Shown: piece by piece, positions 43,374-52,895 of the stretch
How positions within the stretch are numbered: position 1 is the first letter of the stretch
How the letters are laid out: the number at the start of each line of letters is the position of its first letter
From: Paulinella micropora
Lineage: Eukaryota; Cercozoa; Imbricatea; Euglyphida
Assembly: GCA_009731375.1 (NCBI GenBank)
Contig: BJOX01000063.1
Span: 213,924-273,045, forward strand
DNA: 59,122 bases
Reading direction: 5' to 3'
Position numbers and translations under genes: made by a program
The notes under the pieces: model-generated
Seen by the model: the letters and a program-made list of their open reading frames with translations, nothing else
Databases searched by the model: none
What the model was told of the DNA's origin: nothing

Positions 43374-45525
43374 ATGTTCTTCCTGCCGTGCCTGGGCTTG
43401 CTCCTAGCCTGGGCGGCAGGCCTACAGTCGGTCAGGCCGATAGCAGGCGGCCGGGCGGGCCGCTTTCTGTTGCAGGCCGCTGGCGCCGGCACGCTAGATA
43501 ACGGGCGTGGGCTGGACGTGAATGGGCCGGACGCGAGTACCCAGGCTCTGAGCCCCGGGGGGGCACAAGCAATAACAACAATATCAACAATAACAACAAC
43601 AGTAGCAACAACGGCAACAACGGCAACAATGGCAACAACGGCAACAACAGTAGCAACAACGGCAACAACGGCAACAACAGTAGCAACAACGGCAACAACG
43701 GCAACAACAGTAGCAACAACGGCAACAACGGCAACAACAGTAGCAACAACGGCAACAACAATAACAACAGTAACAACAACGGCAATAACAATAACAACAG
43801 TAGCAACAACGGCAACAACAATAACAACAACAATAACAACAACACACCAAGCGCCACGCCGAGTGTTACCTCTAGCACCAGCCAGAGCGCCACCCGAAGC
43901 GCCACACCAAGCTCCACGCCGAGTGCCAGCCAGAGCGCCACGCCGAGTGTTACCTCAAGCACCAGCCAGAGCGCCACGCCGAGTGTTACCTCTAGCACCA
44001 GCCAGAGCGCCAGCCGGAGCGCCGGCACACCAAGCTCCACGCCGAGTGCCAGCCAGAGCGCCACACCGAGTGTTACCTCTAGCACCAGCCAGAGCGCCAC
44101 ACCGAGTGTTACCTCTAGCACCAGCCAGAGCGCCACGCAGAGTGTTACCTCTAGCACCAGCCAGAGCGCCACCCGGTGCGCCACACCAAGCTCCACGCCG
44201 AGTGCCAGCCAGAGCGCCACGCCGAGTGTTACCTCTAGCACCAGCCAGAGCGCCACGCCTCCAGCACCAGCCAGAGCGTCACGCCGAGTGTTACCTCTAG
44301 CACCAGCCAGAGCGCCACGCCGAGCGTTACCTCCAGCACCAGCCAGAGCGTCACGCCGAGTGCTACCTCCAGCACCAGCCAAAGTGCCACGCCGAGTGTT
44401 ACCTCTAGCACCAGCCAGAGCGCCACGCCAAGTGTTACCTCTAGCACCAGCCAGAGCGCCACGCCGAGTGCTACCTCTAGCACCAGCCAGAGCGCCAGCC
44501 AGAGTGCCACACGAAGTGCGACCCCAAGCTCCACACCGAGCATCAGCCAGAGCGCCACCCGAAGCGCTACGCCGAGCGTTACCTCCAGCACCAGCCGGAG
44601 CGCCAGCCAGAGTGCCACACGAAGTGCGACCCCAAGCCCTACACCGAGCATCAGCCAGAGCGCCACCCGAAGCGCCACCCGAAGCGCCACACCGAGAGTT
44701 ACCTCCAGCACCAGCCGGAGCGCCAGCCAGAGTGCCACACGAAGTGCGACCCCAAGCTCCACACCGAGCATCAGCCAGAGCGCCACCCGAAGCGCCACGC
44801 CTAGCGTTACCTCCAGCACCAGCCAGAGCGTCAGCGAGAGCGCCACGCCAAGTGCTACTCCAAGCTCCACCCCGACTGCGACGCCGAGCGTCACGCCGAG
44901 CGCCACGCAGAGCGCCACCCCTAGCAACACCCCGAGTGCCACGCCAAGTGCTACTCCAAGCTCCATGCCCAGTGTCACGCCGAGCGCCAGCCAGAGCGCC
45001 ACGCCGAGTTCCACGCCGAGTTCTACATCCAGTGTCACGCCGAGCGCCACCCCTAGTCACACCCCGAGCGTCAGCAGGAGCGCCACGCCGAGCGCCACCC
45101 CTAGCAACACCCCGAGCGTCAGCCGGAGCGCCACGCCGACTGCCACGCCGAGCGCCACGCCGAGCGCCACCCCGAGCGTCAGCCAGAGCGCCACGCCGAC
45201 TGCCACGCCGAGCGCCACCCCGAGCGTCAGCCAGAGCGCCACTCCGAGCGCCACGCCGAGCCACTGAGGCCTCCGGCCCTTTGTCGACACCGGCCTGTCG
45301 GGGTTAGGCACTACCCGGAACACCGCGCAGTTGCTGACTGTGCTGGTGCAGCCCGCCCGGCCAGGGGGGCGCCGGGCCCTGCAACAAGCGTCGTCCTACC
45401 GGCTGCAGCTGGAGTTCCTGCAGCCCGCGCCCCCGCCCAACACGGTGCTGTGGGCCGGGCAGGAGCGGGCGGAGGTATTCCCCGTCGGCCCCGGCCCTGC
45501 CGTCCTGGCCCGCGCCGTCTGGACC

Positions 45526-45575
<50 letters not shown>

Positions 45576-46141
45576 NNNNNNNNNNNNNNNNNNNNNNNNN
45601 NNNNNNNNNNNNNNNNNNNNNNNNNNNNNNNNNNNNNNNNNNNNNNNNNNNNNNNNNNNNNNNNNNNNNNNNNNNNNNNNNNNNNNNNNNNNNNNNNNNN
45701 NNNNNNNNNNNNNNNNNNNNNNNNNNNNNNNNNNNNNNNNNNNNNNNNNNNNNNNNNNNNNNNNNNNNNNNNNNNNNNNNNNNNNNNNNNNNNNNNNNNN
45801 NNNNNNNNNNNNNNNNNNNNNNNNNNNNNNNNNNNNNNNNNNNNNNNCCGGCCGTGGCCCAAGCGGGGCCGGCAGTGCCCGCCACAGCCCGTCACCGGCA
45901 CGCGCTCGGCCTGTTTATTGCCGCCGGCGTGGGAGCAGTCCAGGGGCTGGGGACCTGCCTTCTTCGCGCCCGCCCCCGCGGGGGCCCCCCTTCCTTCCGT
46001 CCCTCGCCGTCCCCTCCTCGGCGCGCGGGCCTCCGCCCCCCTTCCCCCCTCCCGCCGCCTTCCCCGCGTTCCCTTACTGTAGCCACCAACGCCGCACAGT
46101 GCGAGAGCGAGGTGCCAGGCCCGCCCGAGCCCCATAACTAA
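43374..46141 (+). CDS. Mucin-like type I membrane glycoprotein (interrupted by gap 45576-45847)
   Basis: ATG at 43374 starts a clear signal peptide (MFFLPCLGLLLAWAAGLQS). After a G-run frameshift near 43558 the frame gives an Asn/Gly-rich stretch (NNSSNNGNN), then a Ser/Thr/Pro stalk of over 400 residues in repeats such as SATPSVTSSTSQ and SATPSATPS. A further shift lies near 44250. A TGA at 45265-45267 is followed, in the same frame, by a globular-looking stretch (YRLQLEFLQPAPPPNTVLW). After the gap, HALGLFIAAGVGAVQGLGT is a likely transmembrane helix before a basic tail. The layout is that of a heavily O-glycosylated surface or envelope protein. If TGA 45267 is a true stop, the protein is secreted and the rest is a second gene. 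Confidence 0.5.
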
Positions 46142-46306
46142 TCAAACACCGGCAGCTATGAAGACGTCCAACCACCCGGCACAGCTAAAGTGGTGCGAGA
46201 CCTGCCATCTGCTGAAGCCGAAACCGCGCAAGCCGGAAGAGAGAGCGGAGGACCAGGAAGTAGCAGCGGAGGGGACTGTGCTCTTCTCCCAGTTCGTGCA
46301 AAATTC

Positions 46307-47506
46307 ATGGGGCGCTCATCACCAGAGCCCAGGAAGAACGACCAGGCCCTGACTATAGTCGTGGGAGCCGGCGGGGACTACATGTCGGCGTTGGTGCGCG
46401 CGGCTATTGGGTCGCTGCGGTCGGGGGGCCGGTGGATAACGTCGACGGCGGGCTACACCCACAAGGCTTACCTGCGGAACCTCATGACAGTAAGCCCTAA
46501 CCTGCAGCAGAAAGGGCTCGCGCGCGGAAGCCTAAACAGGCAGGAGGCAATGCAGTGGTTACGCGCGGTGGCACAGCCGGCGGCGGAGAAACACGGCTGC
46601 TTCCAAGTGAACCCCCGGAACGAAGCCGCCATGCAGGAACTGGTTCAAAAATTCCCGGCCATGATGCACGAGGGAACGGAGGAGAAGGTCTTCCAGCTGG
46701 TTTGCGCCGCCGCGTTCGCGGACGGTGCCCTCGTACAGGAGCCGATTGCGACCGACCATGCCCAAGAAGAATTCAAGAAAATGGGGCTACGGCCCGTAGA
46801 GGCGTGGTTGTTCCCCTCTGCGACGGGTGCACAGAGTCAGCAAGATCTCAGCCACATGCAGGAGTGCCTGCGCAAATTCCTCTCGTCGCAGCGCCGGCCG
46901 TCCGAGAAGATCATGGTCATTGTGCTGAACGTGGGGGGTGATATCTTGACCCCGGACAGCCAACAGCGCGACGCATGCGTTCTGCGCGCGCTGGAGCAAA
47001 TTTACACCAGCCAGAGTGTGGAGGGTTTTACCGAACTCAGACTGGAGGTTTTCGGGCCGGGCTGCGACGCGCACGCCACTTTCCTGGGGGCCAAGCAGGA
47101 GGTAGCTGCTTTCACCACACATAACAAAGTACGGGCCGCAGAGGATCCTAAGCTGGCTGAAGCTTTTGGTATAGGCCTGCTGCAGCTGGACCTAGCCTGG
47201 GCCAGCCTCGTGCCCGGACGGGCGAACGACCGTTTCACGGAGGCCATACGAATTAAGCACGAAATGGAGGCTGCTGGGGCACAAGCATCGGAGTTGCTGC
47301 TAAAGTACCTGAAGTCCTACCGTACAGAGGCTCAAGAAGGGGGCAGGCAAGACCAGATGCAAGCGGAGGTCGCCGGATTTCCACGTGATTGCCAGGACTT
47401 CCTGCTGCGGCTCAGCAACTGCTTCGTCTTTTCCTACAGCACCCCCATTTCCTACAGCACATCCAAACGGCAGAACCGACAGGGCGCGCGCCCAATGAGA
47501 TTGTAG
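46307..47506 (+). CDS. DUF1152-like protein, 399 aa
   Basis: I chose the ATG at 46307 (MGRSSPEPRKND) within a longer open frame. Near residue 18, VVGAGGDYMSALVRAA matches a Gly-rich GGGGD-type N-terminal motif. Near residue 207, VLNVGGDILTPDSQQRDA corresponds to the VGGD box, and FGPGCDAHATFLGA follows at about residue 250. These three landmarks in order resemble the DUF1152 family, whose biochemical role is unknown. The C-terminus is helical. The frame stops at TAG 47504-47506. No frameshift is evident, which makes it the cleanest gene of the island. Confidence 0.5.
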   Translation: MGRSSPEPRKNDQALTIVVGAGGDYMSALVRAAIGSLRSGGRWITSTAGYTHKAYLRNLMTVSPNLQQKGLARGSLNRQEAMQWLRAVAQPAAEKHGCFQVNPRNEAAMQELVQKFPAMMHEGTEEKVFQLVCAAAFADGALVQEPIATDHAQEEFKKMGLRPVEAWLFPSATGAQSQQDLSHMQECLRKFLSSQRRPSEKIMVIVLNVGGDILTPDSQQRDACVLRALEQIYTSQSVEGFTELRLEVFGPGCDAHATFLGAKQEVAAFTTHNKVRAAEDPKLAEAFGIGLLQLDLAWASLVPGRANDRFTEAIRIKHEMEAAGAQASELLLKYLKSYRTEAQEGGRQDQMQAEVAGFPRDCQDFLLRLSNCFVFSYSTPISYSTSKRQNRQGARPMRL

Positions 47507-47894
47507 CCTCCCCCGCGGCATACCTGGCTCCGCGGCACGGCCAGACCGAGCGCTGCCAGAGGCCCTCCCTCCTTCCCTGCCCCTGCCACAGGTTAGCAGA
47601 ACGCTCGTCATTAAAAAGCACGTGAGGCCTGCCCCTCCCGCTAAGAAGCACCCCCCTCTCCGCCTGTGTCCACCCCTGCCGCCTGCCTGCCCACGGGCCG
47701 TGGAGCAGCGGGGCGCCGGGGGAGGGGGCGCCGGACCGAGCGCCCCTCCCGGCCACGGCCGGCGCGCCGAACCGCCCGCCCCTCCCGGCCGCGGCCGGCG
47801 CGCCGAACCGCCCGCCCCTTCCCCACGGGGGGCGCAGGCCGCGCCTCCTTCCCCCCTCCCTCGGAGGGGGTGTCTGCCTAGCCCACAAGGCCGG

Positions 47895-49065
47895 ATGACG
47901 CAGCCCGCGGCCGACGTGAGTGCTGCCCCGGCGCCCGCCGACCGCCTGTCGAGCTTCCTGGCCCGGCACAGCGACGACTGCGACATCCTGTCCCGGCTGT
48001 ACTCCTAGCCCAGCGACGGCGGCGCCGCCTTCGACGCCGGCCCGCACACGTACCAGCTGCGGGCGGCGGACGGCGGGTGGGTGCTGCTGCCCGACAGCGT
48101 GACGGGGGTCGTCCACTCCTTTTTCCCGGCCTTTGAGAGCAAGCGCGTAGCCGCCGAGGTGGTGGCCAGGCGTGGCGTAGCGGCCGACGAACTGGAGCTC
48201 GAGTGGCAGAGGCTGGGGGCCGAGGCGTGCGAGCTCGGCACCAGGCTGCACGCGTACATCGAGGCGTTCTACAACGACGTGCAGCCGTGTGTGCCGGAGC
48301 TGGCCCCCGGGTGCTGGGCCCCGAGTACGTCCAGTTCCATGATTTCCACGCCCGGGAGGTGCTGCCGCGCGGGTGGCTTCCCTGGCGCACGGAACTGGTC
48401 CTGTTCTCGCCCAGGTACCTCCTGGCCGGCTCCTGCGACATGCTGTTCAGGTGCCCGCGGTCGGGCGCGCTCGTCATCGTGGACTGGAAACGCTGCAAGG
48501 CCCTGCGCCGGCGCGGCTTCGGCAAGCGCACGGGCCTGGGGCCGTGCGCCGAGCTACAGGACACGCCGCGCCCGTCGATGTCGCACGCGTCCTGTTGCAG
48601 CACGCGCGCGACCCTGGGCTCGCCGTCGTTCACCCGAACCAGAGCCGCTACCAGCTGGTGCAGGTGCCCGACCTCAAATAACTCGCGCTGCGCTGCCTGG
48701 CGCTCCGGCGCCACAACCTGGGGCTGCGCTACGCGGCCGAGGTGGACGGGCTGCTAGCCGCCGACGGCGAGCAGACTACGGAGCGCGAGCAGCGCCTGGC
48801 GCTGGCCTGCCAACGCTTGTCTCTGCTCGCGCAGCAGCAGTGCCCCCCCGCCCAGGACCGGGACCAATGGCCGGGCCTGCGCCAGGCGCTGCTCGCCCGC
48901 ACCTGCCTGCCAGCCAGGCCGGGGGCCCTGCCCGTGCCCGCCCAGCTAGGCGTGGGGCGGCCGCACCCCGAGGAGGATGNNNNNNNNNNCCCGCACCTCC
49001 AGGCCGGGGGCCCTGCCCGTGCCCGCCCAGCAGGCGTGGGGCGGCCGCACCCCGAGGAGGATTGA
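47895..49065 (+). CDS. PD-(D/E)XK exonuclease-like protein, two in-frame stops and two frameshifts
   Basis: The start is ATG 47895 (MTQPAADVSAAP). In-frame TAG at 48006-48008 lies between LSRLYS and PSDGGAAFD in otherwise continuous coding. SVTGVVHSFFPAFESKRVA, then WRTELVLFSPRYLLAGSCDM and ALVIVDWKRCKAL, give the catalytic Glu, Asp and D-x-K of a PD-(D/E)XK nuclease, as in lambda-exonuclease/YqaJ-like proteins of large DNA viruses. VHPNQSRYQLVQVPDL follows. In-frame TAA at 48679-48681 precedes LALRCLALRRHNLGLRYAAE, which continues to TGA 49063-49065. Shifts lie near 48310 and 48575. Such nucleases process DNA ends during viral replication. Confidence 0.65.
48918..49062 (+). repeat. Duplicated contig end across gap 48980-48989
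   Basis: CCGGGGGCCCTGCCCGTGCC followed by GCCCAG and GGCGTGGGGCGGCCGCACCC occurs before and after the 10-N gap, almost identical. It is most simply an unmerged overlap, so the true C-terminus of the nuclease is shorter than drawn. Confidence 0.75.
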
Positions 49066-49223
49066 GGGGGGGGGCTAGCCGCTGGCTCCGGTCGGGGGGA
49101 TGTGTGTGTGCGTCGGCACCCGGGCCCCGGCCCGCCGGCAGCGCCCGGGGGGAAGCCGCGTACGCCCCAACTTTTTTTTAATGAGCTTTAGTAGGACCAG
49201 CAACCCCAGGCGGGGCAGCCTGG

Positions 49224-49271
<48 letters not shown>

Positions 49272-49419
49272 AACGGGTGAAGTTGGACCCAAGACAGTGA
49301 CGGCTAGACAGAGAGAGAGAGAGCGCGAGGGTAGAAAGGGCGCCGCACTGTCCTGGCTCAGGTCTTGATTAAATACCACCGGGGAAGGCCTGGCTCATGT
49401 TGGCATTGACGTTCCTGGC
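49066..49419. other. Intergenic, with GA microsatellite
   Basis: A GA tract spans about 49226-49270 and a shorter one lies near 49310-49322. No gene is seen. The sequence separates the convergent nuclease and SR-protein genes, and TTGATTAAATACC near 49365 may hold 3'-end signals. Confidence 0.6.
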
Positions 49420-50307
49420 CTATAGCTCCAGGTCCGCGAGCCTAGCCTCCAGTGCGTCTACACGCTGTGTCAATTGCTCCATGACCTGCAGGGAGCTGAA
49501 GAGTCTGGGCATAAAGAGCTTTTGTTTGTCCAGGAGCTGGATGGCCGCCTTGAGACACTTGTGCTCCTCCCCGCGCAACCGGGCGTCGGGGGCCAGGATG
49601 ACCTGGGTGGGCGACGTGGCGATCACACGGGCCTCGCCCGCGCCGTCGCGCAGCGCGGCCAACAGGAGTGGAGTGCGAGGAGAGTGGTCGGCGGGCTGGT
49701 CTACCACGGACTGCATGGCCCGTGACGCCTGCACCGCGGTCGAGGCGTGGGACACCGCCGGTCTCACCGGGGCCGCCGGGGCTACCGGCTCGGCGCCCGG
49801 ACCCGCCTGGCCGTCCGCTGCCCCGGAGCCGCCCCAAGGGTCAGCCTTGTCCGCCCGCCAGGCCTGCCCGGCGTGGCCAGGCGGGGGTTTGCGAGCGCCC
49901 GTACCCCATGAAGGGGGCTCCTCCGGCTGTCGCTGGTACGCCTGCCAGGCCTCCCTCTCTCGGCGTGAGCGCGAACGCCGGGGTGGGGGGCTGCGGCTCC
50001 GGCTGCGGCTCCGGCTGGCGCTTCTGCGCTCCCGGCTGCGCCACGCCCTCTCCCAGCTGCGGCTCCGACTCCTGTCCCAGTGGTACTGGCGGGAAGAACC
50101 ACCGTGGCGGCGCTCCCGCCTTTCGTTGCTGCGGCTGCGCCCACCGCGCCAGTAGTCCTGGTCGTAGCCGCCCCGGCGGGACGGGGCGTCGCGGCGGCTC
50201 GTGCCGAGCGGTGGCAGTGGCGCCGGTTCATGCTGCGTCGGGGCCGGCCGCCCGAGGTTCTGGAGGCTAGTGTTGCCCCCACTGTCCACAGCGCCCGCCG
50301 TCGACAT
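49420..50307 (-). CDS. SR-type (Arg/Ser-rich) protein, 295 aa
   Basis: The start is ATG at 50307 (MSTAGAVDSGGNTSL). Residues 55-118 form an RS domain (RSASRSRSRSRSPPPRRSRS), preceded by Gly/Tyr/Arg patches. A Pro/Ala linker leads to a C-terminal helix with heptads (MEQLTQRVDALEARLADLE) that probably oligomerises. There is no RRM. RS-domain proteins bind RNA or splicing factors and are phosphorylated by SR kinases. Viral homologues exist, but this call is by composition. The frame ends at TAG 49420-49422, and a coding-like stretch (ARNVNANMSQAFPGG) continues beyond it. Confidence 0.5.
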   Translation of the reverse strand: MSTAGAVDSGGNTSLQNLGRPAPTQHEPAPLPPLGTSRRDAPSRRGGYDQDYWRGGRSRSNERRERRHGGSSRQYHWDRSRSRSWERAWRSRERRSASRSRSRSRSPPPRRSRSRREREAWQAYQRQPEEPPSWGTGARKPPPGHAGQAWRADKADPWGGSGAADGQAGPGAEPVAPAAPVRPAVSHASTAVQASRAMQSVVDQPADHSPRTPLLLAALRDGAGEARVIATSPTQVILAPDARLRGEEHKCLKAAIQLLDKQKLFMPRLFSSLQVMEQLTQRVDALEARLADLEL

Positions 50308-50379
50308 GGTGGTCGCTGGCGTCCGACTGGGCCTAGCGTAACGGGCCGGGCGAGGAGCGCGGGGGAAAAGGGGCAAGGG

Positions 50380-50758
50380 NNNNNNNNNNNNNNNNNNNNN
50401 NNNNNNNNNNNNNNNNNNNNNNNNNNNNNNNNNNNNNNNNNNNNNNNNNNNNNNNNNNNNNNNNNNNNNNNNNNNNNNNNNNNNNNNNNNNNNNNNNNNN
50501 NNNNNNNNNNNNNNNNNNNNNNNNNNNNNNNNNNNNNNNNNNNNNNNNNNNNNNNNNNNNNNNNNNNNNNNNNNNNNNNNNNNNNNNNNNNNNNNNNNNN
50601 NNNNNNNNNNNNNNNNNNNNNNNNNNNNNNNNNNNNNNNNNNNNNNNNNNNNNNNNNNNNNNNNNNNNNNNNNNNNNNNNNNNNNNNNNNNNNNNNNNNN
50701 NNNNNNNNNNNNNNNNNNNNNNNNNNNNNNNNNNNNNNNNNNNNNNNNNNNNNNNNNN
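50380..50758. other. Assembly gap of 379 Ns
   Basis: The gap separates the start of the SR gene from the next plus-strand gene. The promoter regions of both are probably within or next to it. Confidence 0.95.
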
Positions 50759-50854
50759 GGGGGGCGATGCGCGCGGCCTCCCGCGCCGCGGCGCACGCGT
50801 GGGCGCACGCAGGGGTTAGCAGACGGCGGCCCCGACAAAAACGACCCGCCCTGC

Positions 50855-52665
50855 ATGGACAACGACGCCCTGCTCCCCAGGCCCGGCCCCAAGCGCCACA
50901 AGGCCCAGCACGACGCTACGCCTGCGGCCCGGCTAGTGCTAGGCGCAGGCACCGGGTACCAGGCCACGGTGTTCTTGCTCGCCTTCCGGTCCGGCGCTGC
51001 GGACTACGCACGGTACCTAAGTGGCTGTTGCGGGCGCTGGCCACGCAGGGAACTTTCGACCGCTTCCCCACGCTGGCCCGTCCCTTGCTGCACAAGGTGT
51101 TCCACCACACGGGCCTACACCCACGCGCGCCCGCCTGCCTCGCGGCCGCGGCGCGAGAAGTCCAGGCCCCGGCGGGCGGCCCTCGCGCTACTGCAGGAGC
51201 CGTACTACCCCTACGTGGCCGCCGCGCGCTGCCGGGCCGTCTTGCTGCTCCTGTGGCTCGCGGCCCCGTGCCATCCACGACGCCGGCAGTCGTACGGACG
51301 CCAGCTGCGGCGGCCGGCCTGTAACACCGGCTACGATCCCCGCCTCACCCGGCTCTTCTCCCCCGAAGCCTTCTACGACTGGCGGGCGCGCTACCGCGCG
51401 GCCCCGTGCTACCTCAGCCTCTTGCTCGACTTCGCCCGGGCCTGCTCCTCGTGCGCCCAGCTGTTCCCCCGCCAGGGGAAGCAGAAGCAAGGCGCCCCTC
51501 TGCTCTGCTGCGGCCAGCCGCTCGGGCCCCCGGGGCTCAGTGTCTTGCAGGTCTTCGACGTCGTCACGCTGGAGCCGCTGGCGGTGCGAGCGTGCCAGCA
51601 GCGGGCACGGCCCCGTGCGCTGCGGCCCTGGTCGCGGGACCGAGTCGAGCAGCTGACACGGGACTGCCTGCGGCGCACCGAGGCGGCCTGGGGCCCCTCC
51701 CACCTGGTATACCTGGAAAACGGGGGCCCCGAGTCCTGGCTGTACTGCCACTGGGACCGCAAAATCCTGTCGGCCTGTCCCCCGGGGCTGCGCTGGGAGG
51801 AGATTGCGCAGGGCCGGCTCCTGTTCTCGGCCTGGCTCCCCCCCGTCCACTCGCTGGTGCGCACGACGCTGGGGCTCGGGGCCCGGGCCACGATGGCCGA
51901 GGTCTTTGCCGCGCTGACGCCCGAGCACCTGCGCCTGCCTGCGTGCCTGTGCCTGGCTTCGGAGCCCCTGGCCCAGGCGCTGTCCGCCGGCAGCCGCCTG
52001 CGGCTGGCCGAGGTCAGCGGCGAATCCTCGTTCTTGGCCGCGCTGCCGGACCTGCTGCAGCGGGAGCCCTGGCTGTTCGCCTGCAGGTGGCAGGGTGGCA
52101 TGTACCGGCGGGACCCCGAGGGCGCGGGGTTCTGCCCCGTCCGCACCGAGGCCTGGCCCCTGCTGCTGGCCGCCGCGGGGGAGGTCTTGGCCCCCGTGTT
52201 CACGTCCCGCCGCCGGGTGGTGGACGTGGGGGTGCTGAGTTCAACGCTGGCCCTGGCCTTCGCGCTCTCGGCGTTGTCGGCGGCCTGCCGGCTCTCGGCC
52301 TCGCGGGAGCGCGAGGCGCCGAACCCTTCCTTGCAGTGGGAGGCCGGCTGCTGGCGCAGGCGGGGTCCGTGGTGCAGCACAGCCTGGGCGCCATGCTCGT
52401 GGCGGAGTTCGAGCAGGTGCGCCGGCTCTAAGTCCCGCCGCCGGCCACCGCCCCGGCGCAGGGCCAGCGCGCACTAGGCCTGAAGGTGACCAACTACGGC
52501 ACCGCCAGGTACTTGGAGCAGCTAGAGAAGCAGGCCTGGAGTACGCTGTGCGGGCGGCCGTTGCAGGAGCTCCTGCGGGCCCTCGGCGCCTTTTTGCTCG
52601 CTCCGGAGGCCGAGAGCCAGCGCTGGTGGCGGGCCCTGGCCTCGTCTCCGACCTACCTGCTCTGA
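50855..52665 (+). CDS. Unknown GC-rich protein, about 600 aa, frameshifted
   Basis: The start is ATG 50855 (MDNDALLPRPGPKRHKAQHD). The frame shifts near 51015 and back near 51180, continues to about 52345, shifts once more and ends at TGA 52663-52665. An in-frame TAA (52429-52431) sits between VAEFEQVRRL and VPPPATAPAQG, with clear coding after it (LGLKVTNYGTARYLEQLEKQ). Cys pairs in SSCAQLF and PLLCCGQPLG suggest metal binding. LVYLENGGPESWLYCHWDRK and LACRWQGGMYRR-like patches mark globular regions. I recognise no family. It is the largest gene of the island apart from the mucin-like gene. Confidence 0.5.
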
Positions 52666-52895
52666 TCAGCCCAGGGGTTCGTCGGCTCGCGTGCTGCCGG
52701 GACTCTAGTGCCGAAGCTTTTTTTGGCTTATGATTAAAAGTTTTACTGCTGGTTCTGCTGTCCCTAGTACTCAGCTCTTAGTACGGCACCCTGCCGGCCG
52801 GCACCCCGCCGGGCCCCGCAGGCACTCGATCCAAGCACGACTGCCCGGTGCTCCGGGGGAAGGGGTGGAAGGGCCAGCCAGAGCGAGAGTACTCA

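Noticed and set aside
43432-45264. 610-codon minus-strand ORF opposite the mucin-like gene
   Set aside because: It mirrors the repeat in antisense (Arg/Gly/Ala repeats) and has no signal peptide. The plus strand has a signal peptide and mucin composition.
51188-52380. Long minus-strand ORFs opposite the 600-aa gene
   Set aside because: Expected shadows in GC-rich DNA. The plus frame has more protein-like composition and a TGA-terminated end.
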